This document shows, in pieces, positions 35,977-47,412 of a stretch of 64,000 nt of DNA (within the stretch, counting starts at the first letter, position 1; each line of letters begins with the position of its first letter). The notes beneath the pieces were generated by a model. That model saw only the letters and a list, made by a program, of their open reading frames with translations. It searched no databases and was not told where the DNA came from. A program made the translations under genes and the position numbers. The stretch spans positions 1-64,000 of the forward strand of contig QNGE01000292.1 of assembly GCA_008508345.1 (NCBI GenBank), in the 5' to 3' direction. The DNA is from Paragonimus westermani (Eukaryota; Platyhelminthes; Trematoda; Plagiorchiida; Troglotrematidae).

Positions 35977-36043
35977 CGACCGTCTTTTGAGTGAATTAAA
36001 GGTGTTCAGTTAAGACTTTGAAAAGACACTCAAAAGACGGTCG
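35977..36043. repeat. 17-bp perfect inverted repeat with 33-nt spacer
   Basis: CGACCGTCTTTTGAGTG (35977-35993) and CACTCAAAAGACGGTCG (36027-36043) are exact reverse complements. A third copy differing at one position lies at 31585-31601 (CGACCCTCTTTTGAGTG), overlapping the candidate left end CACTAAGACGGTCG. Either this is the right terminal repeat of the CACTA-like element followed by the start of a second one, or these are subterminal transposase-binding repeats, which CACTA elements carry in both orientations. Confidence 0.85.
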
Positions 36044-36608
36044 TGCTACATGGGTCATTTAACTGCACATAATGCCGAAGTAACTTACGCCCGATTACAG
36101 TGAGCACTATATACGGCAAACAGACCATGCAGACTTGCGCCCGCATTATGTTTGGAAGTCATCAGCTGCACTCTTATCTACTCAACCCTGGTGCCTTCAA
36201 ATTTCAGTGGTCTCCAGTTACATGTGGGGATGATCAAAAACACTCGAAATTATCAACTGTCGACACCTATTTCACGGAATATCGAACGCACGAGTTGACG
36301 TAGAATAATCTACAACTTATACTGTGCACGTTTATTAATCATTCGTTGCTAACTACTTCTATCTAGCAAATCATAAACCTTCAGCTATCTCGTCAACCTG
36401 TTTCTACATTAAATTGGCGCATTCCCTCGGCGCCCTTCATGAAAATCTTTCAAGCATTAAACCAAAACTTTTTCATATCACAATGGGCACATTTAATAAT
36501 TTTCTGAATATACCGTCCACCATCATTCAGATGGTATTCCAAACTCGCTTATTAACGTATTCACTTCCTGCGGATGATTTCCAGCCTTTTACAAGGTTAT
36601 GTGTGAGC
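36044..36608. other. No recognised gene
   Basis: Short open frames only; nothing recognised between the inverted repeat and solo LTR copy 3. Confidence 0.45.
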
Positions 36609-36835
36609 CTGTAACGTAGCGTGCTGTCGACGCCACTTTGGTTTTCGTTTGTGTAAGTCGTGTGCATGTTTTACTGGATCTTTGGCTCATGTTTTTTCTG
36701 TTATCTCCTTTTACGAGACTATCGTTGAAACCTTCACGTCTGAGGAACGCTGTCCCACGGTGTCCCACATTGCACAAGGTGGATTTAGTAGTGTACCGGG
36801 TACACGAATCCAGAACGTCCGGCCTGCCTGTTACA
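36609..36835 (+). mobile_element. Solo-LTR-like repeat, copy 3 of 4
   Basis: TGTAACGTAGCGTGCTGTCG...GCCTGCCTGTTACA, 227 bp. It shares the central strings TTTTCGTTTGTGTAAGTCGT and GAACGCTGTCCCACG with the other copies. The flanks give AGCC at 36605-36608 and AGCC at 36836-36839, consistent with a 4-bp target duplication (or a 5-bp one with changed outer bases). Confidence 0.82.
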
Positions 36836-38379
36836 AGCCGCTTTTTAAGTAGTTCATGGTCATGTCGGAGATACGTCAAAGAGCATCATCAGGAGACTGC
36901 GTTGTTAGTTGTTGTAGATCACTTCGGGAATTGTTGAATTAAATCGGCTCAAATCTGTCAATCAGTTTGGCAGACTTCAGTGCAGGACTCCACTGATTAT
37001 TTGAAATCACCCAAAAGTTGAAAATCTCGAAAACTTTTTGATCAGTAAGACATGGTGTGTCTGGTTTTTGCAGGGGTCTTCCACGCAAGACGAACGTTTA
37101 TGGAAACAAGAAAAGGACCGCAATCTCTCCTGCCAAATGGGAAAATGTGGAGTGACCGCAGGTATTGTGCAGAACAATTGTAATTTTTTTCGATAATGAC
37201 TTTGTGTGTTACAGTGTACATGTTTGATACTAAAGTATATAACATTGGTAAGTAGCTGTTGTATTATTTCGCAATAATTGAGTAACCAGTAGCTACCTCT
37301 GCGTTGCGCAAACGGCAAAATGGGATGGGGTCCCCGCGGACAACTCCTGGCTATGAAAGGAATTGGTGAGCAACACTTTATTAGTCTTCCTAAATTTGAT
37401 GATTTCATGCAGATCACTATATTATTCAATTCCAACACATTCGGAGATTCCCAAACCCTCTCAACCAGTTTGCAAAAGAAAGCCACGAAAGTAAGAAATT
37501 ACAGTCTTTCTATATTATGATCCACCGGACAGATCCACATATTGCGCCACTAAATCGACTTACCAGAAGTGTCAAATATCTTCCACTAGAGACCCAATTC
37601 ATTAGACAGCTTCCACGGAAAATCAAAGCGCAGAAGGTAATAAAATGAAAAATTCGATAAAGGAAAAGCTGTAAGGATGAGTAAGGAATGGCATATCTCT
37701 TCAAATACGCGAGATGTATCAAAAGCGAGGCACAACACTCTTCAGCATTCCTTGTAGGTATATCAGTAACACTAAAACAGTTTGCTGGTACATGTCGGGT
37801 AACCTGGATACGCTCTCCCGAACATGTGCAAATTTCGAACATGAACCACAAGAACACAGGTTTTATGGGTGTGTCTGACAATCACGACTATCATGTGATA
37901 TTCAAAACTACCTGCGCAGTTTTGCCATCGGTTTGTTCCGTATGATCAACGTTTAAACAGAGGTCCATGTTGTATAGTAGACAAAGGTTGTTAGGTGGTT
38001 GGCAAAGAGGGTTTGGTGTGAGGAAGGCAGCACAAGTTGTGAATCGGGTTTTTAATGCGATTTAATAAGGTATTCAGAAGGAGTATTTTTTAACGGTTCC
38101 ATGTAGGGTTTTCTATGATTGTCGGTAATCCGAAAGTACTGGTTACCATTATAGTGGCTTGAAAGCTTACTAGGACGAATAGATTACTACGAATGGACAT
38201 ATATGTGGAAAAAATGCATGTGGTTTATAAACCCGATTTTTCCACGTGCGTGTTCCAAGCATAACTCCATATAAAAACTCCATGTGACACTAGTTGGATA
38301 AATTCACGAAGGGTTACTGGTTGATCTGCTGGTGGTCTACTGACAATTGAAACATCACCAAAGTAGGCAGAGGAATAGC
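36836..38379. other. No recognised gene
   Basis: Two opposing open frames (37007-37486 minus, 159 codons; 37320-37520 plus) and others at 37510-37881 (minus) and 37688-37945 (plus) match no family known to me. The neighbouring minus-strand Gypsy relic (element D) may extend into the right part of this stretch. Confidence 0.4.
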
Positions 38380-39054
38380 TCAGCCGGTGTAAAATTTCGT
38401 CTGCAAAACGCTAAAATGCTCATACAGCGTCAACCAGTCCGATTAGCATATGAAATATTCAAACAGTTCAACCGGTCTGACTGCCGCCACTTGGGGGGGA
38501 TATCCTACGGTTCAGCTAGGATGCGTTGTTATGCCTGAACAAATTTAAGTTATGACACAACGTTCGTACCGGCTGGACCTACAGCAAAATTCTGTAGATG
38601 AGACACTGGATAGCTACCAGGAATCGTTACATTGTTGAACGCGCGGGAATCTACGTATAACTTCCAATAACTCGGTTAGTTCTTCGGTACAGAGTGCGGT
38701 GGAGATGATCAACTGCTGCTCGATGGTCAGATGGTACTTAGTTGAAACATGCTGAACATCTCCTCGTGCTCTTTGGGGTTTCGCGCACCAAGTCGTCACG
38801 GTCGTACATGTGCGGGTGATTCATTCTAGGTAACATGATGTTTTTGATAAGCAGATTGAGAATGACACAACGTTACGAGCAAGTTTTGATACTCTACGTT
38901 TCAACCACCTCGGATGGCCTTCCTCAGGATTGTTGACTGTTCAATCTCATTCGTACTAAATTTGGTGCGGATATCTTACAATATGATGTTTTGCCGTGGG
39001 TTTGCTGGATTGAAAAATGTGGTAGTTGAACAAGTTCCGGAATCCCTTCAGGAA
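38380..39054 (-). pseudogene. Reverse transcriptase fragment of a CsRn1-like Gypsy element (element D)
   Basis: Read right to left with several frame changes: GIPELVQLPHFS (near 39035) fits the linker before RT. After about 200 decayed bases come a PSSSS...SSPPHSVPKN string (near 38750) for the usual RPSSSPWSSP motif, then ALNNVTIPGSYPVSHLQNFA near 38640 and the TNVVS...LKFVQA string near 38580 for [10 protein letters not shown]. The wording is that of the CsRn1 clade, like element B, but far more decayed. The part corresponding to YxDD is not readable. Confidence 0.72.
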
Positions 39055-42000
39055 GTGAATGAGATCCATCGGCATTGTCCTTAATGGGGGAGCGTATACC
39101 AGACAAGTTAACCTCAAAATGCAAACCGTAAATAGCGAGAGAAGTAGCACTATCAACAAGTCACTACATTGCGGCGTCAATCAATGTTTCAAATTTATTC
39201 AAGAAATGGATGGGATGGACGTTTTAAGTCGTTCGTTAGGAGTGTTCACCTTAACTACCGTCTAAGTCCAACGTCAGGAGTTTCAAGTGTGGGAAGCAGA
39301 AGAATTATCGATCAAGGGATTGATGAAATCATAGGTAACCAGTCTTCTGTGGTAAGCACGATGGTCGTAACATAGTTGACGTCGGCAGTTGACAGTGGAT
39401 GCTGGGAGTCAATGAGAACATCACTCTGAATGACACAGAGCTATTACTGCAAGTTTTAATACAAATTTGCGTAAAACAGAAGGTGGTACGCTTACGCTGG
39501 AGTGAACAACAGAGCGTATTATTACGTGTTGCGCAGTTAGATGAATTTAATAAAACCGAGTTATGTGGCGATACAACTCTGGACACTCGTGCATGGTTTC
39601 AGGCACGCAACACCGTGAGGTGAAAGATAATTCATAACAGAATTCATAACAGAACAATCTGCCGGCTGCAGCGTGTAAGTGAGAGCCACCTGCAACCTTC
39701 TATTTTGTAAGACAATCTTTGTAGAATGTACGCAAGTTGGTATGCATAAAGCTTTATGGATGGACACGAGGGATTTTAATGGCAGTGGTATTCAGATGAC
39801 CTAGAAGTGGTGTAAACATTCGACCGTAATAAAAAGTTGGCAATGAACCGCGGCACTTGGAATGAGCGATGACAAAATAAGCGGAGCATGTAACATTGCG
39901 TTTGAGAAGACCGAGATGTGATACGGTAGGTAGTGAGCCTCTTATGTGCTTGTCTGTTTGTTTGTAGGGACAGTGGTACCTTATTTATGTAAGCTGCCGC
40001 AGGTAAAAATGCTTGTTATCTAGTCGTTTGCAATACCGTCACCTACACGTGATAACTCAAATGGTACAATCGAATCTTGGCTTGAAATGGCAACTATCGC
40101 ACCCTCAGTGACTGAACTTCAAGGCTACTCAAGATGGAAGACGGTTATTTACACATATGTGTGCACGTTTCATGTATATATTAATTATTAGTTCATTCTT
40201 ACATATAACGTACTGTAAATACTTTCGTTTTATATTTGCTGTCATATATCTAAAAACGAGGGCTCGGACCAAAATTACCTTCCTCTCCTCGGAGCGACGT
40301 TGAAGTCTAAGCCCTGTGGAAACCGTAACTGTCCACCAGCATCTTGGGTACTTGGATAGAGGGTTCAGAAAACACATGGCGGGGCATGTTTTTCCTCTGT
40401 GCACCCTCGTCCATCGTGATCTTTTCACTAGCAAAATAAGGAGTAGAGAAAGGGGGGAAAATAGGAGGCAATAAGAGAGCGGTTACGGAATATAGAGAAC
40501 GGAGAATAAAGAAACCTAGAAAGTTGAAGGGGGCAATTAAGGTTGATTCTGTGAGCGTGAAAGTTCAGGGAAAAGACCGAATGGGGCTCATAACCAGGGA
40601 GAGGTTTGGCGGAGACCTTTTCAGTCCATGAAACTGGATGAGACTTATCTGTTAGTAGGGGTAGCGATGTCTTCATAGTGAGCACCTTTGAGCTCGTCAT
40701 GTAAAAAGGGAAAGTGCAGTGAGGTTTTCCCTGGCACATCTCCAAGGGCGGTTTACCCGTCAAACGAATAATAAGGTTGAACGGATGGCAGAAAAATACA
40801 TGTTGTCTCGGGCTTGAGATGCCTGAATAACGTTGATCTCAAGCTCCATGATAGCCTTATAGCGGCGATGAGACAGAGATGCCCAACCACAGCTACAGTG
40901 GCCATAGACGACTCGGTTGGATGGAATAATGTTAGCCATCCCAGTGTTGCAGTGCATTGAAGAGTAGGGACAATCAGTATAACTAAAACGGCCAACCGTG
41001 GAGTTAGAGAATGGTGAAATAAAGGAATGATTCACTTTCACTGCGAAGGCTCCCGAATGCGGGTAGTTTGTACTCTTCAGCCTGAAGCTAATGAGCAGAA
41101 TACTTCATGTACGAAGCAAGTGGAGTGCTCAGATGTAACGCTTGAGTTGTGAGCAGTCCTCCGTCTAAACGAATTTGAACCGAGGAGTCGTTGTTGGAAG
41201 GTCCTTAGTGCCTTCTCTATCATTACTTCTAGCCTTGGGAATGAGTGGAGCGAACTCTCGACAGAAGCGACAGGGGACGCTGTAATTGTGGTTACTGGGA
41301 CCTGGTTTTGAAGGACATGTCCGTATGCATTCTTCCATCTAGATGCTTCAGCCATAGGTCAGGGAGATGAGACTGTGGAATGGGCATGGGTGTTCTACTG
41401 TTAACATTACAGCATTGTGGCTAGAAATGAGAAGCCGAGCTGATCGTGGAAAACATTCGGATGTTCAGTTGCTCCATAACAGACAGTAGAAAGCTGCCGC
41501 CTTGTTGCGTTTGTAGGAGCCATTGCCGTACTCGACAAGAGGACAAGCAGCAGCTCGGCGCTATTGGGATGCAAGTAAACCTGTCAGAGCAACTCGTGAT
41601 AGTAGCGTTTCAGTGATCACGATATGGATTGGAGACTGGATCATACTGCCAATGAAATGTTCGGTGAGGCATTAATAGACGATGATAAGGTAAAATGTCA
41701 GTATGCTAGTGAGGTCACAGTGTTGAGGAATAAACTGACTGTCACATTTATAGTCTTAATCATAACAGGGAACATTGGTGATGCTTTGGATTTGAGCAGC
41801 GGTGACCGTGGGGTGGTACGTCTGATATTTGGTTGCATACACCAGATCTCATGCTAAATGTCATAGATCTCTCGGGGACATCGCCATCCAGCAACTAAGG
41901 CCAAATATGAAGCCGTTGAGATGGGCGGGTTGTCGTAGCACCAGCGATGTCAATATGTCTTGAGCCATAATCACTGACAACCATATGACCCGAGGAAACG

Positions 42001-42435
42001 TGGTCGGCGGAAGAAAGGCCTCCACGTTAGGGGGGATAAGATGGAAGAACGCGGAGGCATAAAAGGAAAACTTGAATTAAGTGAAAGTGCCTCAGTGAGC
42101 AGATCCGGTTTTTTCGATACAAGGTGACTAGAGAGAGGACTTGTAATAAACAAAAGGGATATAAGACCACATTTGAAAAGAGTCTAACGCAGAGCAATCT
42201 TTGATTCTAAAGGTCTCCCTTATCCAAACTCAACCTGAACGTGACATACGGAAAGGAGTGTGTCGCACTGACGACACTTCGGCTGATCTGAAATTACCAA
42301 CGTATAGATCGGAAACTTTCCGCAGGTACCCAGGGACTTTGAACATGTGTGACTCTGAGACCATCGCATCTGGATTCAGAGCATTGATTATAAGAGGAAT
42401 CGCGGCGCAGGAAGTTGAGATAAAGGTATGCGGTT
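39055..42435. other. Long stretch without recognised genes
   Basis: Open frames up to 111 codons (40129-40434, 40428-40763, 40760-41041 and 41077-41355 minus; 39399-39623 and 41624-41857 plus) show no recognisable domain. The right end could be decayed 5' sequence of the LINE that becomes readable at 42436. Confidence 0.4.
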
Positions 42436-43790
42436 AATTTAGTGGGGCCAGATAAAATCAAAGCGAGTATGCCGAGACATCCGAGCGATGATTGGCGGGA
42501 GCCCGTTACCAGGTTACCTGATCTGACTCTTTAAACGGCCATCAGTTCAGGTGATTTGGGGAAGGCAGAGGCCGTTCTCTTTCACGAGATGAAGAGGTAA
42601 CATGAGGCATGAATCTGTTGACTGGAGAGTCTGACACCAGCTGCCTTGTTAGTACTGATAGCAATGTGAAGCTTCTCATTGAAACTAGTCTTCGTCTCGC
42701 AGACCAACATGGATTCGCGCAGCGTAAATCTTGTTCGACCAACTTGGTTTCCCTTCTCGACGAGAACATGGAAAAGTTAAACGGAGGGGAGGACGATGGG
42801 ATTCGACGCTCGGGTCTTGGGAATGGGTCTGCCTCAGCGAGCCGAAAATTGCTAATCCTCCAAATAGAGGCTCTTGATAGTCATATCGTACCATTCGAGT
42901 GGATATAGAAACGGAAATGCCCACGGAAGGTGCGTTGTTCAGTGGAGTAACTCAAGGATCGCTGTTGGGACCACCACACAGTCTTCAACGTCCATCCGTA
43001 AACTCATTGGGGTGGGTGCCCCTGCTGTATCTTTGTCGGTGATATGAAGGTCGCGGAAGGTCTTGACAGAAAATGCACACGAAAAGACCCGAATCATGTT
43101 CACAATTGGTCAGATGAGTGATAGCTGCCTCAAATAAAAAAGATGTCTATCGCTGACAGTCAGCCACGAGTGGTCAAGTCTCTTGGTATGTAGGGATCAG
43201 AGGAGTTTGGGAGTGCAGAGGTAGATAAGGACTTGGGAGTGCTCATAGCAGAGAACTTAGAATTCTACAAGTTATGTTCGAAGGCTGCAACAAAAGGATA
43301 TGGAGGGCTGTAAATGTAAAAACTTCGTTTGAGGAAAACCGGAAGTGCCACTGTCGCTTTATAGAGCGTATATGTGGCCACATTCGAAGTGCTGCATGTG
43401 GTCTTGGAGCCGTAATATGCGAGCAAAGGCAATAAGGTACTTAAAGAAGTTTGAAAGTGTTAAAATGGGCTGCCGGAGGAATTGAACGGTAATTATTGGG
43501 GTGAAAATAGGAGAACATCTTTCTCCTCTTGGGCGAAGGAGAGTAAGGGGAGACCCCGTGGAAGCCTTTTGGATTCTTTCGGGAATACAAGAAGTTAAGG
43601 TGGGATTTCTGTTCACGCTGAACGCGAGTCCGCATTTCAGAGGTCACATCCTTCAGTTCGAGAAGATAAGGTTTGTTACGTGGATTAAAGTTAGCTGCTC
43701 CGTATGTCAGGTCATCAACATTTAGGTCGTGTCTCCACAGTGTATAATACCTTCTGGCATTATGAACAAGTGCAACAGAAGGCCTGATGA
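42436..43790 (+). pseudogene. CR1/Jockey-like LINE reverse transcriptase relic (LINE-2)
   Basis: Across several frames the RT order is recognisable: GPDKIKASMPRHPSDDWREP near 42447 (for GPDxI), LADQHGFAQRKSCSTNLVSL near 42692 (for QHGFxxxxSCxTNL), then a decayed palm. The C-terminal part is clearer: LGVLIAENLEF near 43235, LYRAYVWPHSKCC near 43360 (for LYxAYVRPxLEYC), LGRRRVRGDPVEAFWILSG near 43527 and FTLNASPHFRGHILQ near 43610. This is the C-terminal hallmark series of CR1-like LINEs. The YADD box could not be found. Dead through many stops and frameshifts. Confidence 0.8.
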
Positions 43791-44609
43791 GTGGTGACCA
43801 TTTCTGTTCCGCACCCGTTGTAAGGGAGCCGTCTGAGTGAGAAATCTCAATACTACCCTTCTCATGAATTTGAGTAAGTTATGTTATCATCCCTGGTTGC
43901 TATTCTTATCACCTCTCTTCATTTCACGGTTACTTAATTCACATAGTTAGCTTCATTGTCCCAAATATTAGATCTCGGGAATAAAACCAATGCTAACTGT
44001 GCGCTTTGCTTCGTTTCAGGACTATTTGGTTGGTGACAAACAAAAGTCCCTGAGTGGTGGCTATGGTGTTGCGTGCTGTTGACACTAGTAGCTTGAATTT
44101 CCCCACTTCTTATTTGGTAGCTATCCTGATTACCTGCGGCAAGAAAGAGTCCCTCTCTATAGTTTCACAGGATGTCCTCGAAGGTTCAAGGTTGAAAGAA
44201 ACCGGACAGTTCCCAGGTCGAGACGTTTTGCCACGGAAACTGCACTGAGACAAAAGACTGAAAATAACCAGTCGAAACTACGCATGATTCCTAAGCTTAA
44301 AACCTATCCAGATAGTACTTATTCGAACATGTTTTGGCTTATTTTTATGATAGCCATGCTTTTCCAGCTAGGAGGCGCCTGAAGTAAATTTACAACCTGG
44401 TATAAACCCCATGACAATCCTATTAATGTAGTACTGAATGGTCAAATGTTGCAGACTTCATGTAGTTGTTTGTGCTAGATTTGCACAAAACTGCCGTTAT
44501 ATAATGCAATAGTCAATGAACGGTGGCAGACTGTGCGTAATGATGGAGTGTAAGTACAAGTACGTTCCTAAGTCATATTCCTGTTGATGCATGGCTTATA
44601 CACTCTCAG
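43791..44609. other. No recognised gene
   Basis: Probably the 3' end of LINE-2 followed by decayed 5' sequence of LINE-1. The 64-codon plus frame at 44054-44248 is unrecognised. Confidence 0.4.
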
Positions 44610-46165
44610 TTAGCTATTATCAAACCTTCTCACTTACCTGGTCCTGATGGCATTTACACTGTTGCTCTAAAATACGGAGGGGGAAGACATCCCCCTACTT
44701 GTGCTTAATATTTTTACACTTTCTTTAACATCAGGTTTCTTTCCTCTCCGGTGGAAAAACTCTACAATTATGCCCCGCTATAAAAGTGGCTCGCGACATG
44801 AAGTCAGCAATTATCGTCCCATTAACCATACCTCAGTTTGTTTTTGGAGTGCTGGAAAGGATAATGAAATGTCGCATGGTCGAATTCTTGTTATCACAAA
44901 ACCTTATAAGCCACTTCCAGCATGGGTTTCTCAACAAGCGTTCTTGCATGACATGCCAGCTAGAAGTTCTTAACCATGTGACAGAATCTACTGACGCCGG
45001 TGAGGCGATTATCATTATACTGTTGGACATGGCGAAGTCTTTCGATCGTGTGCCTCATAAGCGTCTCCTGCTCAAAATAGCATCCTTTGGTATACGTGAT
45101 CCACTGCTTAGCTGGTTTTCGTCATACCTTACAGGCCGCACACAAACGGTGAAAATAGGAGACAATAGCTCAACGCCTAGACCAGTTATTAGCGGTGTGA
45201 TACAGGGAAGCGTTCTAAGACCGTTACTCTTCCTCATATATATAAACGATATATGTCAAGTTATCAAGCATGGCAAGCTATTCCTATTCGCTGAAGATAT
45301 CAAATTAGTATACAGCTTCCCTCCTGCGAATCATAATGCAGGTTTAGAAAATATACGGAATGACCTCATGTCATTGGAGATTTGGTGTCAAACTTGGCTG
45401 ATGAAATTTTCAGCTAGTGAATTCACTATCGTTGTGCATGGTTGTCACGTACCAGATGGCTCTATAAAGCTGGACGGTCACAGCATATTAACCGCCAACT
45501 CAGTACGTGACCTGGGAATGCGCTACTCAAACTCATTCAACTTCGCAGAACATTTATCTTTCCTAGTCGCTAAAACCAGACGGAAGATAGGTTACATTAA
45601 ACACTCATTCTTCCTACCTGCTGCACGGTTGCACCTTTATAAACTATGCGTACGACCCCAGTTGGAGTAATGCACGTTCATATATGGCCACCTGCGCAAG
45701 TCTGATAGGCTAACTCTGGAAGGCCTCCAACATGCATTCACGAAGAGCCTATTGGGTTATCCATCTTTTCTGAGCTACAGAGAAGGCTGCTGGACGCTTG
45801 TACTCGATCCTCTCTGGTTACGGCGACTCAAGCTCAATCTTTCACTCATGTATAGTTTGGTCTATGGCAGTAAATTAACCGTTAGGTTCGCGACTGGCTC
45901 ACAACACAGGTCAAAGTATAACCTCAGAAACAAGGACTTCAATTTGGGAGCTCTTAAATCTCGGAAAAAACTGCGTTCAAATTTTTTCCTAGTAAAATAT
46001 TCTTACATTTGACACACACTCCCGTATGCAATTAGGTCCAATGAGAATATACACCAATTCAAACGAAACTTAGAAACCCTCTTAACAATGACGAACGTCA
46101 TGTCCATTTTCGAGCTCTACTTATCTGAGGACGTTATCTTCGAAAACGTACCTAACAACATCTGA
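44610..46165 (+). pseudogene. CR1-like LINE ORF2, reverse transcriptase part (LINE-1)
   Basis: HLPGPDGIYTVALKYGG near 44630, SGFFPLRWKNSTIMPRYKSG near 44730, SNYRPI near 44810 and, in another frame, a long open segment 44786-45670. The latter has LLSQNLISHFQHGFLNKRSC, LLDMAKSFDRVPHKRLLLKI (first catalytic Asp kept), VISGVIQGSVLRPLLFLIYI and FAEDIKL at 45287-45298, where FADD is expected. After a stop at 45670: GLQHAFTKSLLGYPS, and at the end YAIRSNENIHQFKRNLETLL, the usual terminal motif. The Asp-to-Glu change and stops make it inactive. It is followed directly by the repeat 46172-47412, taken as its 3' untranslated region. Confidence 0.87.
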
Positions 46166-46171
46166 CGAAAA

Positions 46172-47412
46172 ACCCCCTGTTTTGCGTAATGTCAAGTCAT
46201 GCACCTCTCGAACCGATCAAAACTACCGCTTTCAGGATAGACCTTGTACTTTCAGACTTGCCAGCGAACATGATAACATGCCTATAGTCAACACGTGTGG
46301 GTGTCAATATACATGCCCGTTAGTAACAACCCGACCAACCTGGCACACTCTTACCCCATACTTGTTGATAGCTTGTGTGTCTGTGTTGTAAACCACCATG
46401 CAAAAGCTGGACATGCTAAAATCTTTCAAGAAAACTCAACCTGTTCGTCTCATGACTGCATAATAACCTCGAGTCGCAACTCTTCCTTCTCCTCCCCTGA
46501 TAGACCACCCGAAAACCTCTCGGTGTTGTCAAACATTTTTTCATTCTATATACCGTCTGTACAGAGATAATTGACATCTAAATTCGGCAATAATCGTATA
46601 CTAGGAAAAGCTTATAATCGATCTCCTTTCGCGGTACTCAATAGCAGCTGTTCGCATGTGGTATATATTTCATCAATCAGCACAATGCTATTAACGTCAC
46701 ATAGGAGTTTACGTCAGAATATCACGTTCCATTGTTCGTCATAGCTCACATAGTTAGTTTCACGTTATCCCGTTTATCGCATGATTCCTCTCTCCATTCT
46801 TGGTTTCACTGATACATCCTGTGCGAGAAAACATCTCACCCCGCACGGACTCTTAAAATTCCGCAGTAGTTGTGCATATCGCGAGCTCCTCGAAATTCTT
46901 AGGAATTTGAGCGAAGATTGACGTCCGGTCTAGAGGCCCATGCATTCCTCGCGAAAGTATATGCGTTCCCACCTCGCCCACATCATGAAAAAATTTTCTG
47001 CACTTTTTCTCGGGACTATCTACATGGAACAATGGGCAAATTCTTCGTCATCCTCTTCATCATCCGGCCACCATTTTTGGCACGACCTTGAGCATCAGGC
47101 CAGCGATCACCTTGTGGAGTCCAGATTGATGTAACAAATCAATTATTTTATCGAATCGTGCAGACCCCAAGCACTATCTTTTCAGAACCCTGAAGCTCGA
47201 AGTTCCCTGCCTAGACTTGAATTTTCCCTCCATATAATGTCTGGTTTTGTCTGTTTTGTCACTCTACTCACATAGCTGACTCGTTGTACAATTATCAAAT
47301 TTGATGTTCAATTATGTATATGCTAAAAATCACTGAATTGAGCACGCTCTCCTGAGTGTGTTTCTCACAAATGCGTCGAGAAATATACCATTGTTTTTAT
47401 TATTATTATTAT
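46172..47412 (+). repeat. LINE-1 3' untranslated region, repeat copy 1, ending in (ATT)n
   Basis: Matches the reverse complement of 18872-20372 throughout. It starts a few bases after the ORF2 stop and ends in a short (ATT)4 run at 47399-47412, a typical CR1-like tail. The open frame inside (46295-46570) is conserved between the copies only as DNA. The position 47064-47068 is the empty site for the solo LTR present in the other copy. Confidence 0.85.

Larger units (their letters stand above)
31573..35993 (+). mobile_element. CACTA/TRC-like DNA transposon with transposase and DUF4806-type gene
   Basis: Two adjacent genes on the plus strand, a tnp2/DUF4218-like transposase (31811-33921) and a DUF4806-type gene (34008-35408), lie between related motifs: CACTAAGACGGTCG at 31573-31586 and CGACCGTCTTTTGAGTG at 35977-35993, whose complement is CACTCAAAAGACGGTCG. 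CACT-starting terminal inverted repeats are the rule in CACTA elements, and CACTA-related elements (SmTRC1) are described from Schistosoma. A matching 2-3 bp target duplication is not visible (GCA left, AAT right), so the exact ends are inferred. The transposase has two frameshifts, so this copy is not autonomous. Confidence 0.6.

Noticed and set aside
38924..39180. Possible LINE endonuclease fragment (YxPP...FLKGF wording)
   Set aside because: The same bases fit better as the protease-RT linker of the adjacent CsRn1-like element D, which continues in order on the same strand.
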